DNA of 64,000 nt from Microvenator marinus (GTDB lineage Bacteria > Myxococcota_A > Bradymonadia > Bradymonadales > Bradymonadaceae), in assembly GCF_007993755.1 (NCBI RefSeq), contig NZ_CP042467.1, positions 3,806,001-3,870,000 of the forward strand, read 5' to 3'. A program made the position numbers and the translations under genes. The notes under the pieces were generated by a model. That model saw nothing but the letters and a program-made list of their open reading frames with translations, had not been told where the DNA came from and made no database searches. Numbering within the stretch: the stretch's first letter is position 1; every line of letters begins with the position of its first letter. Below, piece by piece: positions 35,683 through 44,748 of the stretch.

Positions 35683-36582
35683 CTAGCTCGCGCGCATGCG
35701 TCTGAAGCCGAATGCGACCAAAAGCAGAAGGAATGAGGCGAATGAGTTGGTGCTTGAGCAGCCAGACTTCTCCCCGTATCGCTGCCAGTTCACGTCCTCT
35801 GTGTTGTTCGGAGGTCCCGCGCACTGGCTGACTTCCTCACGCGCATCCGGAACTCTTTCGACCACCTCTGGGAATTCGCCAGGAGCTACACAGACCTCCC
35901 GAGAGTCCAGTTCATTCATGGCGAGGTCGTTGACCACCACGGTGACGCAGAAGTCGTCGTCGCTCAAGGCGGGGTCGCGCAGTTTGAACGTATTGCTACC
36001 AGAGATATTGATCGCTGCTTGGATACCGGGGTCGCCAACTTCCTGGACGTAAATCACCACCGGCTGGCCAGCTGAGACGTCCACTTTGACCTCGCGGAAG
36101 TACTTGTAACCACTAGGCCAGCACGAAGAACACGACTCACACGAGTCGAAGCAGCCCCCGTCTTGAGTGGGGCAACACACGATATCTAAAATTGACTCGT
36201 GGATTCCAGCTTTGGTCTGTATGTCCAGATTCAGGTCGAGCTTTGGGCCTACCGATACTTCAGCTCCATCACTGCTGTTTTCGTTCGAAACTGAGAGCTC
36301 ATAGTCCCCTTCTGCCAGAGGTTCCGCGGGTCTGAAGATGTGGTAGGCAGTATCCCTAACCGCTTCTGTGGTTCCCGGTATCGTCTCACCGCCGAGTGTG
36401 AGCTCCGCTGTGATCGCGCCTCCCCATCCATCATCAATCACAGTGAACGCGACGCCATCAGGGTTTCCGACCGCGGCGCCGATTTCCAGTGGGTAGATTG
36501 GGGGTGAGCAGGCCCAACTCAGAGAAGGGGCGCACAGCGCAAAAACCGTAACTACAAACAATCCATTCAGTGCATTTTTCAT
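35683..36582 (-). CDS. Secreted Cys-rich protein with MYXO-CTERM-like tail
   Basis: 299 residues. The signal peptide ends near SLSWA. The mature part has a Cys cluster (CCPTQDGGCFDSCESCSSC) and beta pattern. The last 30 residues (a Cys at KSGCSS, hydrophobic FASFLLLLVAFGF, then RRMR) resemble the MYXO-CTERM/GlyGly-CTERM sorting tail: Cys, membrane helix, basic end. The start at 36582 has GGAG 6 bases before it; longer starts up to 36642 are not supported. The protein is probably on the cell surface. Function unknown. Confidence 0.75.
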   Translation of the reverse strand: MKNALNGLFVVTVFALCAPSLSWACSPPIYPLEIGAAVGNPDGVAFTVIDDGWGGAITAELTLGGETIPGTTEAVRDTAYHIFRPAEPLAEGDYELSVSNENSSDGAEVSVGPKLDLNLDIQTKAGIHESILDIVCCPTQDGGCFDSCESCSSCWPSGYKYFREVKVDVSAGQPVVIYVQEVGDPGIQAAINISGSNTFKLRDPALSDDDFCVTVVVNDLAMNELDSREVCVAPGEFPEVVERVPDAREEVSQCAGPPNNTEDVNWQRYGEKSGCSSTNSFASFLLLLVAFGFRRMRAS

Positions 36583-36680
36583 TTCAGACTCCATTCTTAG
36601 GTCAAGAGCGACGAAATGGAATATCTCCATGATCCATGCCAAATATCGAATGTTTGATATTTCAACGGGTTGCCAGTTGT

Positions 36681-37286
36681 CTACTCAGATTTTTGAGGCG
36701 GAGGCGGCATGATATCGTCGGCTTTTCGCGGAATTCCGTCTTCAAACGGCTCTGCCGCAATCTTGTTTTCGGCCGCAACCGTCTTTGTGTACAGATTCCT
36801 CACCAGCTCGCCGGAATAGCGCCTTAAGTCGGGTTGGAACTCGTAGAGTTCGCGCTCACCGTCAAAAAGAGCAAAAGACGTATTTACGCCAGATCCGGAT
36901 GGCGCGCGGTACATAGGGCCCAGCGCATCGATCCGCTTTATCTCATCCCGGTTTTGGTCCAGTCTGAACCCGATATAATCACGCAAAGTCACGGCGTCAT
37001 TGACACGAGTTTGGTCGAGCAGGTCCTTGATGAAACTCTCGAACTCGGGGTCTTTTTCAGCCGTGTAAACATAGGTGTCACCGGGCCCATTTGAAGGATA
37101 ACCCACCTTGGAGGTATCGTATGTGCTTCGGTGGTAGACGACGCGTGTCACGGAAAACTCAGCCATCGGTTTTACCTCGGGCGCAATTTGCGCAAGGGTT
37201 TTTGGAATCTGCGTGTCCATGGGCTCGTCCTTTTGGACGGAACACGCAGCGAGAAGAAGGGCGAAAAGAATGATGTTCTTCGGCAT
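36681..37286 (-). CDS. Lipoprotein of unknown function
   Basis: 201 residues. A short signal sequence ends with lipobox LLAAC. The mature part is highly charged and polar (e.g. DEPMDTQIPKTLAQIAPEVK, TYDTSKVGYPSNGPGDTY), with a Pro-rich C-terminus. No domain is recognised. No clear ribosome binding site is seen. The ATG shares the sequence CATG with the start of a gene on the other strand. Confidence 0.7.
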   Translation of the reverse strand: MPKNIILFALLLAACSVQKDEPMDTQIPKTLAQIAPEVKPMAEFSVTRVVYHRSTYDTSKVGYPSNGPGDTYVYTAEKDPEFESFIKDLLDQTRVNDAVTLRDYIGFRLDQNRDEIKRIDALGPMYRAPSGSGVNTSFALFDGERELYEFQPDLRRYSGELVRNLYTKTVAAENKIAAEPFEDGIPRKADDIMPPPPQKSE

Positions 37287-37695
37287 GCGCGGAGTATTTC
37301 ATGTCGTTGCCCCTCTGGCGAGTTGGATAATCTTGTTACTCGTCTCGGGAGTTGGGCACGCTCAGTCCAAAAACGCCTGTGTTACGCCTGACGAGTATGT
37401 TGAGATCAACTTCCAACTACAAAGCCCTGTGCCAGGCGTCTGGTCGCCATCCGCGGAGCTTTCCATGCTTTCAATCGACTTCTCCGGAATGGTCAAACGT
37501 GAGGTGTTCGCGCTTGGGGGAGATTTTCGGATTGAGCGTCATGGAAAAGGCATCACCCCGGTATTCATCTGCGAGCCCGGCAAGACGCACGTGTACGACA
37601 TGGGCGAGTACATGGTTGCGTGTCCCGCATTTGACGGTGAATCCCTGCGGATCTACGGCGATGAAAACACTTTTTTGAAATCAGGAAGAGTGTGA
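37270..37695 (+). CDS. Small secreted protein (divergent to the lipoprotein)
   Basis: 141 residues from the ATG at 37270 (the next ATGs are 37273 and 37285). The region MRGVFHVVAPLASWIILLLVSGVGHAQ is a signal peptide ending AxA-like. The mature part has four Cys and a beta pattern (EVFALGGDFRIERHGKG, YDMGEYMVACP). I do not recognise a family. GAAGAAGGG lies about 9 bases before 37270. The ATG at 37285 would overlap the opposite lipoprotein ATG exactly (CATG). Confidence 0.6.
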   Translation: MMFFGMRGVFHVVAPLASWIILLLVSGVGHAQSKNACVTPDEYVEINFQLQSPVPGVWSPSAELSMLSIDFSGMVKREVFALGGDFRIERHGKGITPVFICEPGKTHVYDMGEYMVACPAFDGESLRIYGDENTFLKSGRV

Positions 37696-37790
37696 TCCAC
37701 CTTTGAAGCAAAAACCCATCCGATGGTCGTTCTCTAAATTCCTAATCGAAGACGCTGAGACTCGTATCTCTGCCGAATATGAGGGCGAAT

Positions 37791-40721
37791 TCAAAGTCTT
37801 AGAGCCCCACGAACGTCGTGTTTGCGATACCGCTGTGGTCGTAGACCAGTGAGAAGCACCAAGAGGAGGAGCAACCACGAAGGCGAGGCTGCGCCCGTAG
37901 AACAGCCGCTTTGCGCCGAGATCTGAGGCGCGGGTCCCGAGCCCGGTGTTTGTGGCGTTTCGGCACCGGAGCCCGAACCGGAGCCGTCCGGCGCCTGGTA
38001 GTCCGGCATTTCAGGGGCATCCGGCCCCGCGCTCGGCACCATCTCTGGGCCGTCCGGGCTTGCGCCGCACGTGGAGTCGGCATCATCCCAGACCGCCTGG
38101 CATTCGAGCTTTCCGGCAACACAAACCTCTTCGGCACGCATACACGCGGGAACCACATCCAGATCGCAAGACTCGCCCGCATTAACGGGGTTGTTGTCGA
38201 CCACGCCGTCGCAATCGTCGTCGCGGCCATTGCAAAGCTCGTACGCCATGCACTTGGGCCCGCCGAATCGCAATGACGAGTAGTACTTCACGTCTGTCCA
38301 CCCCCCAGCGTTCTTGAACTCGTCCAGGGTTTTGCCCGACCCAAAGCCCGCGCCGTTGGAGGGCACGCACCGCCAACCGGCGGCTGCTCGCGCGCAGAGG
38401 TCCTCTTTGCCGTCGCCATTGAAGTCGCCAAGCTGCATGGTGTTGTAGCGATTCGCGGTGTTCCAGCCCTTCTCGTCCGACCACTCTGGTCCGTTGACCC
38501 GCTTGAACGCCGCGCCGTCCCATCCGTAGCAAATCACGCGCGCATTGGCGCGAATGCACAAGTCCTGCGCGCCATCGCCGTTCGTGTCGCCAAGGCGTAG
38601 CGTGGAGTGGTTCGAGACGTCCGACCAGCCCGAATCGTTGCTCAATGCTGCAACTTCCACGGCAGGCCCGAAGCTATCGCCACGGCTGAAATGGCAGCGC
38701 AATCCGGCTGAGGCTCGTGCGCAGATATCGGCCTTGCCATCGCCGTTGACGTCGCCGAGTCGAATGCTCGACCAGTACGTCAGGTGGCGCCACCCGTTGG
38801 AGTCCTTCCATCCGGGGCCGCGGAAGACCGGTCCAAACCCAGTGCCAGTGCTCAAGCTGCACGCAATACCGCTCGAGTCCCTGATGCACACGTCTTCCTT
38901 GCCGTCACCGTTGATGTCTCCGGTACGAACCGTGCCGTAGTATTTAGCCGACCCAAAGCCTTGTGCGTTGGACCAAGCAGGCCCGTTGACGCCTGCGCCA
39001 AACCCGTTGCCTGTGGACGGCCAGCATCGCCAGCCTCGGCCGGCGCGTGCGCAGAGGTCGTCCTTACCGTCGCCGTTGAAGTCCGTGAGTCGAATCGTGG
39101 AGTAGTGGCGGATGTGGTCCCACCCCGAGTCGTTGCTGAGCTCTGGGCCGTTAAACCGCTTCCATTCGTTTCCTGTCCAGCGCCAGCAAAAGACCCGAGC
39201 CGCTGCGCGTGCACAGACCTCAGCTTTGCCGTCTCCGTTGACGTCGCCCATGCGTATCGTGCTGTGGTACTTAGGGTTTTGCCAGCCGCTCGCGTCGGCC
39301 ATGCCGGCTGCCGGGGTAGGGCTTGCGCTGAACTCGGCACCTTCTGAGAGGTGGCACCAGAATCCGGCACTGCCGCGCCCACACACGTCCGCACGCCCGT
39401 CTCCGTTGACGTCAGTATGCTCCGATGGCGCATAGGTTGTGGGCCTCTCGTTCATCCAGTCGATCTCACAGACCTCGCCCTCATCGACCTGGCCATCGCA
39501 GTCGTTATCGGCACCATCGCAAACTTCGGTGGGTACGGCACCGCAACGCCCGCAGGCATTCTTGACGCCCTCATCCACCTGACCGTCACAATCATTGTCA
39601 CGCCCGTCGCAGGTCTCGGCGCGGGGTGTACATGAGCCCGGAATGGGCGGGAACGTGCGCCCGGTGCGGGTCGAGGATGCTGGCGACAGCTCGATATGAA
39701 GGTGGTCGTGGTGCGGGTGAGGGCCCGTGTACGCACGATGTTTAGGCGCGGCGCGCGAGGCACCCCACGAGGTTCGGTCCCAAACGATGAACTCCACGCC
39801 GAGGTTGACTGCGTTTCGGATCAGGTAATTGGCGATAGGGTCGCCCTTATCATTGTCGGCATCGCCGCTATGTAAGGGCACAAAGAGGTCGATCGCGCGA
39901 CCCGAGGCGTGCACGGAGTACTGGCTTGGGTTCGCCGTGTTGGCGCGGCATGCGTAGCCGCCGTACGAGGTCGCCTGGAAATTTCGCTTCAAGAACTCGG
40001 CGACTTCGCGCGTACCCGCTCTAAACGTACCCGAACACGAGCTCGGCGAGCCGGTGTAGGAAACGTATTGCGTATTGGCAATGGCGAGCACGCTCGCCGG
40101 TGGGATCCAGCGGCCCGGGCGAGAGATGAAGAGCTCGTGGGTTGGGTCCTCGAGCTCTGAGGTCTCTTGACCCCCCTCATGCAGAAACGGGAATTGTTCC
40201 GTGCTCAACGCAAAACGCGCGAACTTCACTTCTTCGGAGCTCCTGATCTGTACGCGCAAACCCGGCTGATCCAGAACGAGGAGCCCCTCGATCGCCGGCG
40301 GATTCGGGTCGTCCATCAAATGCGCCGTATCTACCCAATCCTGAACAACCTCGTTATGGTGGCCGAGAACTCTGATTTCAGAATAGCCGGTGTCCGAGAG
40401 GTGGTACTCCACGCTCCAGAATTCATGATTGGCCTCAACGGAGCGAGGAACGCCGGGGGCCACTTCAAAAAGGTAGTGGATCTCTTCAGCGTGTTCGTGC
40501 GGTGCATCTAAAGTCGGCTCAAAATCAGGTCTTGCGGGGTCTGGCTCGGCCATGAGTTCGGCGAGTTCGGGGTCATTTGGCGCCAGCTGCATGGGGCCAT
40601 CTGTCTCCAGGGCTGCGTTGTCGTCGCTAGAATGCTCGGTGCCCTCAAGTTGTTGATCTTCGGTGTTTTCGAAGCCACAACTGATGAGAATTAGGCTTAA
40701 AAAGATAAGAACTCGATGCAT
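37791..40721 (-). CDS. Large surface lipoprotein: M15-like peptidase domain, MopE motifs, FG-GAP/VCBS repeat region, MYXO-CTERM-like tail
   Basis: 976 residues. The lipobox LILISC gives Cys15. A domain at about 225-345 has SVHASGRAIDLFVP (His271, Asp278) and HPHHDHLHIE (about 335-343), the zinc pattern of D,D-carboxypeptidase/M15-type and extensin-like enzymes. Two MopE motifs (CDGRDNDCDG, CDGADNDCDG) follow at 371 and 401, then about eight FG-GAP/VCBS-type units ('xxxDVNGDGKxDxCxR') over 435-835, another CNGRDDDCDG motif and a Cys-hydrophobic-Arg tail (SGCSTGAASPSWLLLLLVLL, then RPQRYRK). N-terminal lipid and C-terminal sorting tail together are unusual. It may cut or bind cell wall or outside polymer. 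Confidence 0.85.
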   Translation of the reverse strand: MHRVLIFLSLILISCGFENTEDQQLEGTEHSSDDNAALETDGPMQLAPNDPELAELMAEPDPARPDFEPTLDAPHEHAEEIHYLFEVAPGVPRSVEANHEFWSVEYHLSDTGYSEIRVLGHHNEVVQDWVDTAHLMDDPNPPAIEGLLVLDQPGLRVQIRSSEEVKFARFALSTEQFPFLHEGGQETSELEDPTHELFISRPGRWIPPASVLAIANTQYVSYTGSPSSCSGTFRAGTREVAEFLKRNFQATSYGGYACRANTANPSQYSVHASGRAIDLFVPLHSGDADNDKGDPIANYLIRNAVNLGVEFIVWDRTSWGASRAAPKHRAYTGPHPHHDHLHIELSPASSTRTGRTFPPIPGSCTPRAETCDGRDNDCDGQVDEGVKNACGRCGAVPTEVCDGADNDCDGQVDEGEVCEIDWMNERPTTYAPSEHTDVNGDGRADVCGRGSAGFWCHLSEGAEFSASPTPAAGMADASGWQNPKYHSTIRMGDVNGDGKAEVCARAAARVFCWRWTGNEWKRFNGPELSNDSGWDHIRHYSTIRLTDFNGDGKDDLCARAGRGWRCWPSTGNGFGAGVNGPAWSNAQGFGSAKYYGTVRTGDINGDGKEDVCIRDSSGIACSLSTGTGFGPVFRGPGWKDSNGWRHLTYWSSIRLGDVNGDGKADICARASAGLRCHFSRGDSFGPAVEVAALSNDSGWSDVSNHSTLRLGDTNGDGAQDLCIRANARVICYGWDGAAFKRVNGPEWSDEKGWNTANRYNTMQLGDFNGDGKEDLCARAAAGWRCVPSNGAGFGSGKTLDEFKNAGGWTDVKYYSSLRFGGPKCMAYELCNGRDDDCDGVVDNNPVNAGESCDLDVVPACMRAEEVCVAGKLECQAVWDDADSTCGASPDGPEMVPSAGPDAPEMPDYQAPDGSGSGSGAETPQTPGSGPAPQISAQSGCSTGAASPSWLLLLLVLLTGLRPQRYRKHDVRGALRL

Positions 40722-40807
40722 CTTAACCTCGGTGGTTTTACACTACATGCACCTACATCAGCATAAGTCGTGCCACCCCATTCTGGTCTTGAGTTTCAAG
40801 AAACGAA

Positions 40808-40830
40808 AAAACCGGCATGTAGCCGGTTTT
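40808..40830 (-). terminator. Terminator of the tRNA-Leu gene
   Basis: An inverted repeat AAAACCGGC / GCCGGTTTT with loop ATGTA, flanked by A- and T-runs, works on both strands. It lies directly 3' of tRNA-Leu on the minus strand and between it and the surface lipoprotein gene. Confidence 0.8.
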
Positions 40831-40834
40831 TTCA

Positions 40835-40918
<84 letters not shown>

Positions 40919-40979
40919 ACACATCGACTGATTGCTCAATCGATGAGAGCCGGGTTTTTAAGGGGTGTGTAAAAGTCTG

Positions 40980-41922
40980 TCAAGTAGATTTTTCTTGATC
41001 GTCGATCTTTGCTTTGAGTGCCGCCAAATCTGCCTTGAGTTGCTGGATTTCAGTTGAGTATCTCAATTCCGCCTCGACTCTAGCGTTTTCAGCCTCTTTC
41101 AACTGGTCCTTTAATCTTTCAGTGTATTCAAGGACATTGATCCCATCTACGTACATAAAATCGAACATCGTTTCCTCCAATCTCTGGCGTGTAAGTTTAT
41201 CGGTTTTGCTCCTCTTAATCAATGCGGTGGCTCGTTCCACATCTTCCAAGTTGTCGGGAACTCGTACACACATACGCATCCAATCAAACTCAGGCTCATC
41301 AGGTAGTCTCGTGCTTGAAACCATCACGATAGGGCCCATTTCCCAAGAACCGTTGATCCAGATTCCAGGATGTTGTGTAGGTTTGAAGATCTCGGGCTCT
41401 GCCAGCAATTTATCTGGCCGTCTTCGCGTCAGGATCACCATTGAAGGATGCAACACCTGGCCGCGTTCTTTCCTAAGTACTCGTCCACAGTGATTGTGAC
41501 TGGTTGACGGCGAGCAACTCGCCAGGAGGTCGAAGTCGCGCGACGTAGGCGATGCCAGAGCATCGTCGAGGAGCGAGGCGAAGAGATCGTTGTGAGGGGA
41601 CGGCGTCAATTGCTCAGAACCACTGTGGACGAGTACTAAGACTCAGATATCGATACGACGCGTATGCGATCTTCTCGCGACACGACGCGAAGTTCAGCGT
41701 CGATACTGAATCTGAAAAATGTTCAATAAGCACGTCGCGTCGCGTCAGATACGTGGCCAATGGCCCCCAATGGTGAACCGGGTCCGGCATATGCAGTATT
41801 GCATCAACCACTCGGTTCTTTCGAAACCGTTCGTGGGTTCTGAGCTTGCCACATAGAGGCAAGAATAACCTCAGGCACCAGGCCTCATGAGGATTTGGGA
41901 TGTTTGGACTTAGTCTTATCAT
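40980..41922 (-). pseudogene. Unknown gene split by a MITE
   Basis: Two frames on the minus strand form one gene. Part A (41922-41636) encodes 95 residues beginning MIRLSPNIPNPHEAWCLRLF; part B (41472-40980) continues RKERGQVLHPSMVILTRRRP to a coiled-coil end (EYTERLKDQLKEAENARVEA). Removing the MITE and one copy of its 5-bp duplication joins them in frame (780 bases, 259 residues), with no stop. In the present sequence part A runs into the element and stops at 41614; part B is open from a TTG at 41609 within it. The family resembles myxobacterial/cyanobacterial proteins with a 'VLIEHFS' and 'RRRPDKLL' pattern, possibly PD-(D/E)XK-nuclease related, but I cannot name it surely. Confidence 0.8.
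41478..41635. mobile_element. MITE-like element, 158 bp
   Basis: The left end TACTCGTCCACAGTG (41478-41492) and the right end CACTGTGGACGAGTA (41621-41635) are perfect 15-bp terminal inverted repeats, and similarity goes on imperfectly for about 20 bases more. The 5-bp target duplication CTAAG is exact on both sides (41473-41477 and 41636-41640). There is no transposase inside, so it is non-autonomous. Its removal restores a gene (see pseudogene). Confidence 0.88.
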
Positions 41923-42036
41923 ATCGCCCCCTTAATCTGGGTGAAAAGTTGAAATACGAGGGCGGAGATCACGCCCCCAAATACTATTTTTGGACGATTT
42001 GACGAGGTGTTGAGAATTTTTTTTATTTTAAGAAGT

Positions 42037-42064
42037 TTGACGAGGTCTAACCCGCTGTTACGAT
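42037..42064 (+). promoter_or_regulatory. Possible sigma-70 promoter of the amidase gene
   Basis: TTGACG at 42037-42042 and TACGAT at 42059-42064, spaced by 16 bases. An 11-bp direct repeat TTTGACGAGGT lies at 41998-42008 and 42036-42046, which could be an operator overlapping the -35 box. Confidence 0.45.
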
Positions 42065-42114
42065 GCCTTTACACGAAGCCAGAAACCACGGAAGGTAACT
42101 GGAGAGGTTTTCAA

Positions 42115-42996
42115 ATGAAGATTCGCGATATCATAGGTGCAGCCGCACTATGCATCATCTCGGGCAGTGTTTATGCGGTCCCGCCGGCAAATGTCCGCGG
42201 CGTAGACCTGGCCGCAGTACTCGCCGCGCATGATCGCGTGCGCCAGATCACGCACCAACCAAACGAAGATGCCAGACCACTCAGAGCGATCAGGACGATC
42301 GTTTTGGACCCGGGCCACGGCGGAGAGAATCAGGGTGCGCTCGGCGTCTGTGATGTACACGAGAAGTATCTCACCCTTGAGTTGGCCTATGAGCTTCGGG
42401 CACGCCTGCAAGCTGAACATCCAGATGCTCGGATCATCCTGACGCGCTATTGGGACCACGGCCTCGGCCTCTCGGAGCGCATCGAGCTGGCTAATAAGGT
42501 CAACGCCGATCTCTTCATTTCACTGCACTATAACGCCGCCACGCACCCCCGCGCTCTAGGTTTCGAGACCTACTTCTTGCGCGCAAATGAGACCATTCCT
42601 GGGCAGGAAGAGGTCAAAGGCGAGATGGTGGCGTCCAACGGACAGGTAGTCGGGGCGCCGGAAGACCAGGTGGAACAACCCGTCGATCCGATCGTGTTCA
42701 TGCGCGAAGACTTGCTTCGCCAAAAGCAAAACGAAGAGTCCGGGCTCCTCGCTGAAGTGGTCAACTCGAGCCTCGCCGGCCACCTAAACTCTGTGAACCG
42801 CGGCGTTAAACAGGCGAATTTCGGCGTGCTTCGCGGCGCAAAGATGCCCGCAGTCGTCATGGAAGCTGGCTTTGTGTCGCACCCCGAAGAAGGCCATGAC
42901 GTGGTGAGCGTGGAACATCGCACAGCCCTCGTTGACGCTCTACACAACGCGATCCTTGAGTTCGACGAAAAACTCACCCGCAAGAATAATCCGTGA
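42115..42996 (+). CDS. N-acetylmuramoyl-L-alanine amidase (AmiC type, amidase_3)
   Basis: 293 residues, secreted (signal peptide ending SGSVYA). The amidase_3 fold is complete: IVLDPGHGGENQGALG (zinc His), the Glu in DVHEKYLTLELAYELRARL, SLHYNAA (zinc His) and VVMEAGFVSHPEE (catalytic Glu). It splits peptidoglycan between MurNAc and L-Ala. A 50-residue insert (about 175-225, TIPGQEEVKGEMVASNGQVV) is longer than usual. GGAGAGG precedes the ATG at 42115. The next gene overlaps its stop. Confidence 0.93.
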   Translation: MKIRDIIGAAALCIISGSVYAVPPANVRGVDLAAVLAAHDRVRQITHQPNEDARPLRAIRTIVLDPGHGGENQGALGVCDVHEKYLTLELAYELRARLQAEHPDARIILTRYWDHGLGLSERIELANKVNADLFISLHYNAATHPRALGFETYFLRANETIPGQEEVKGEMVASNGQVVGAPEDQVEQPVDPIVFMREDLLRQKQNEESGLLAEVVNSSLAGHLNSVNRGVKQANFGVLRGAKMPAVVMEAGFVSHPEEGHDVVSVEHRTALVDALHNAILEFDEKLTRKNNP

Positions 42997-43652
42997 TTCG
43001 ATTTGTCAGTTTCCTGTGTCTGGTGGGCCTGATCGGGTGTGCGTCTTCGCCGCCCGCCGAAGAACCCCAAGACGTCACCATGCGCCACACCTTGACGGAT
43101 GATGACCGCAAGATCCCCGCGCCCAATATGACGCCGCCTCACAAGAATCCCGAGGTTTCCCAGGGTGAAGACTCGTCTGTTGAGGTGGTCGACTTGGCGC
43201 CAGGGCGTACCCATATCGCGCAGGGTGGGGTGCAGATCACCTTGCTCAACGTCACAGACCGTCAAATTGAGCTGGGTTTCAAAAAGGGCGAAGACGTCCT
43301 CGAAGTAGTCCACGACGGGCGCTACGCAGAAGGTCATGCCTTTGGTTTGGTCTACTCGGCTGATGTGGCGGACACCGTCTACTTCAGGCTGGAGGCGCGT
43401 GAAGGTGCAGGTCCCATTGACCTGACTTCTGCCGGCGAGATCGCCGCGCGTGAAATCCGCGAACGTGTGGATTGTGAGGGCGCTGAAGCCATGCAGTCGG
43501 TGGCGCAAACCAATGGCACCGTGCTCATCCGAGCCATGAAGGGCCAGAACGAGGTCTGCTCGGTACGCGTCGGCCTCTACACCCGCGCGGTGGTTGCCAA
43601 CGAGCCCATCACCGAAATCCCCAAAGATCTGCGGCCCGCTTCAGAACTCTAG
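42993..43652 (+). CDS. Lipoprotein of unknown function
   Basis: 219 residues; GTG start overlapping the amidase stop by 4 bases. The lipobox LIGC (LVGLIGCASS) is clear. The mature part is beta-rich (VDLAPGRTHIAQGGVQITLL, DVLEVVHDGRYAEGHAFGLV) and holds a Cys pair (RVDCEGAEAM, NEVCSVRVGL). Coupling to a cell wall amidase suggests a function in envelope remodelling, for example as an activator. I recognise no family. Confidence 0.8.
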   Translation: MIRFVSFLCLVGLIGCASSPPAEEPQDVTMRHTLTDDDRKIPAPNMTPPHKNPEVSQGEDSSVEVVDLAPGRTHIAQGGVQITLLNVTDRQIELGFKKGEDVLEVVHDGRYAEGHAFGLVYSADVADTVYFRLEAREGAGPIDLTSAGEIAAREIRERVDCEGAEAMQSVAQTNGTVLIRAMKGQNEVCSVRVGLYTRAVVANEPITEIPKDLRPASEL

Positions 43653-43723
43653 ATTTTAACTAGTCATCAGCTGGGTTTGGTTTTATTTAGCCAACGAGGA
43701 TTGCCCCGTTGACAAGGAATACC

Positions 43724-44719
43724 ATGCGCCACTTTCTGAGCACCGAAGATTGGAGCCGAGCCGAACTTCAAACCATCCTGGACGACGCAAGACGCCTAAA
43801 GGAGGTGCGCTACAGCGACGCCTTGAAAGGGAAGTCCATCGCGCTCGTCTTCTTCAATCCGTCGCTTCGGACACGCTCTTCATTTGACCTTGGAATGCAT
43901 CAGCTCGGCGGGCACGCCGTGGTACTTCAACCCGGCGCAGGCTCATGGCCCATCGAGTTCGAAGACGGCGTGGTCATGGACGGTGAGTCCGAGGAACACG
44001 TCAAGGAGGCGGCCCAGGTGCTCTCTCGGTACTTCGATTGCATCGCCGTGCGCGCCTTCCCGAAGTTTAAGGATTGGTCCACGGACCGCGAAGACCACGT
44101 CATCAAACAATTTGCGCGCTACTCCACGGTGCCCGTCATCAACATGGAAACCATCACGCACCCATGCCAGGAGCTCGCGCTGATGATGGCGCTCCAGGAG
44201 AAGCTCGGCACCACAGACCGAAAGAAGTTCGTGCTCACGTGGACCTACCACCCAAAGCCACTCAACACAGCGGTGGCCAACTCGGGCTTGCTCATCTCCT
44301 CAAAATTTGGATTCGATGTCACGCTCCTCTGCCCAACCCCAGAGTACGCGCTAGACCCCCGCTATATGCAGGCCGCCGAGCGATTCTGCTCCGAAAACGG
44401 AGCGAGCTTCACCATGACGCACGACCCTAAAGAAGCCTACGAAGGCGCGCACGTGGTCTACGCCAAGAGCTGGGGCGCGCTTCCCTATTTCGGCCGTTGG
44501 GAAGACGAGAAGCCGATTCGCGACGCACACCAGCACTTTATGGTAGATGCCGAGAAGATGGCGCTCACCGATAACGGCTATTTCAGCCATTGTTTGCCGA
44601 TGCGTCGCAATGTAAAAGTGACCGACGAAGTGGCCGACTCGCCGAATTCCTTGATCATCGAGGAGGCCGAAAACCGGCTGCACGTGCAAAAAGCACTCAT
44701 GAAGCACCTACTCGCCTAA
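43724..44719 (+). CDS. argF': N-acetylornithine carbamoyltransferase
   Basis: 331 residues. It converts N-acetylornithine and carbamoyl phosphate to N-acetylcitrulline. The carbamoyl-phosphate loop is [12 protein letters not shown], followed by [34 protein letters not shown] and [13 protein letters not shown]. The end [13 protein letters not shown] has the Lys that in the Xanthomonas enzyme interacts with the acetyl group; normal ornithine carbamoyltransferases read HCLPAH there. ATG 43724 with AAGGA upstream is chosen over TTG 43709. argG follows. Confidence 0.93.
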   Translation: MRHFLSTEDWSRAELQTILDDARRLKEVRYSDALKGKSIALVFFNPSLRTRSSFDLGMHQLGGHAVVLQPGAGSWPIEFEDGVVMDGESEEHVKEAAQVLSRYFDCIAVRAFPKFKDWSTDREDHVIKQFARYSTVPVINMETITHPCQELALMMALQEKLGTTDRKKFVLTWTYHPKPLNTAVANSGLLISSKFGFDVTLLCPTPEYALDPRYMQAAERFCSENGASFTMTHDPKEAYEGAHVVYAKSWGALPYFGRWEDEKPIRDAHQHFMVDAEKMALTDNGYFSHCLPMRRNVKVTDEVADSPNSLIIEEAENRLHVQKALMKHLLA

Positions 44720-44748
44720 CCCTAGTTCCCGCCCCGAAGGTATTTCCG

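Noticed and set aside
41478-41635. Invertible DNA switch between the 15-bp inverted repeats
   Set aside because: Turning the inner segment gives CAG-TGA directly after the repeat in the upstream frame, so no ORF is restored. Excision with one 5-bp duplication copy restores the frame, which fits transposition.
41959-41976. Hairpin GGGCG / CGCCC as terminator
   Set aside because: Stem of 5 bp and no direct T-run; too weak to call.
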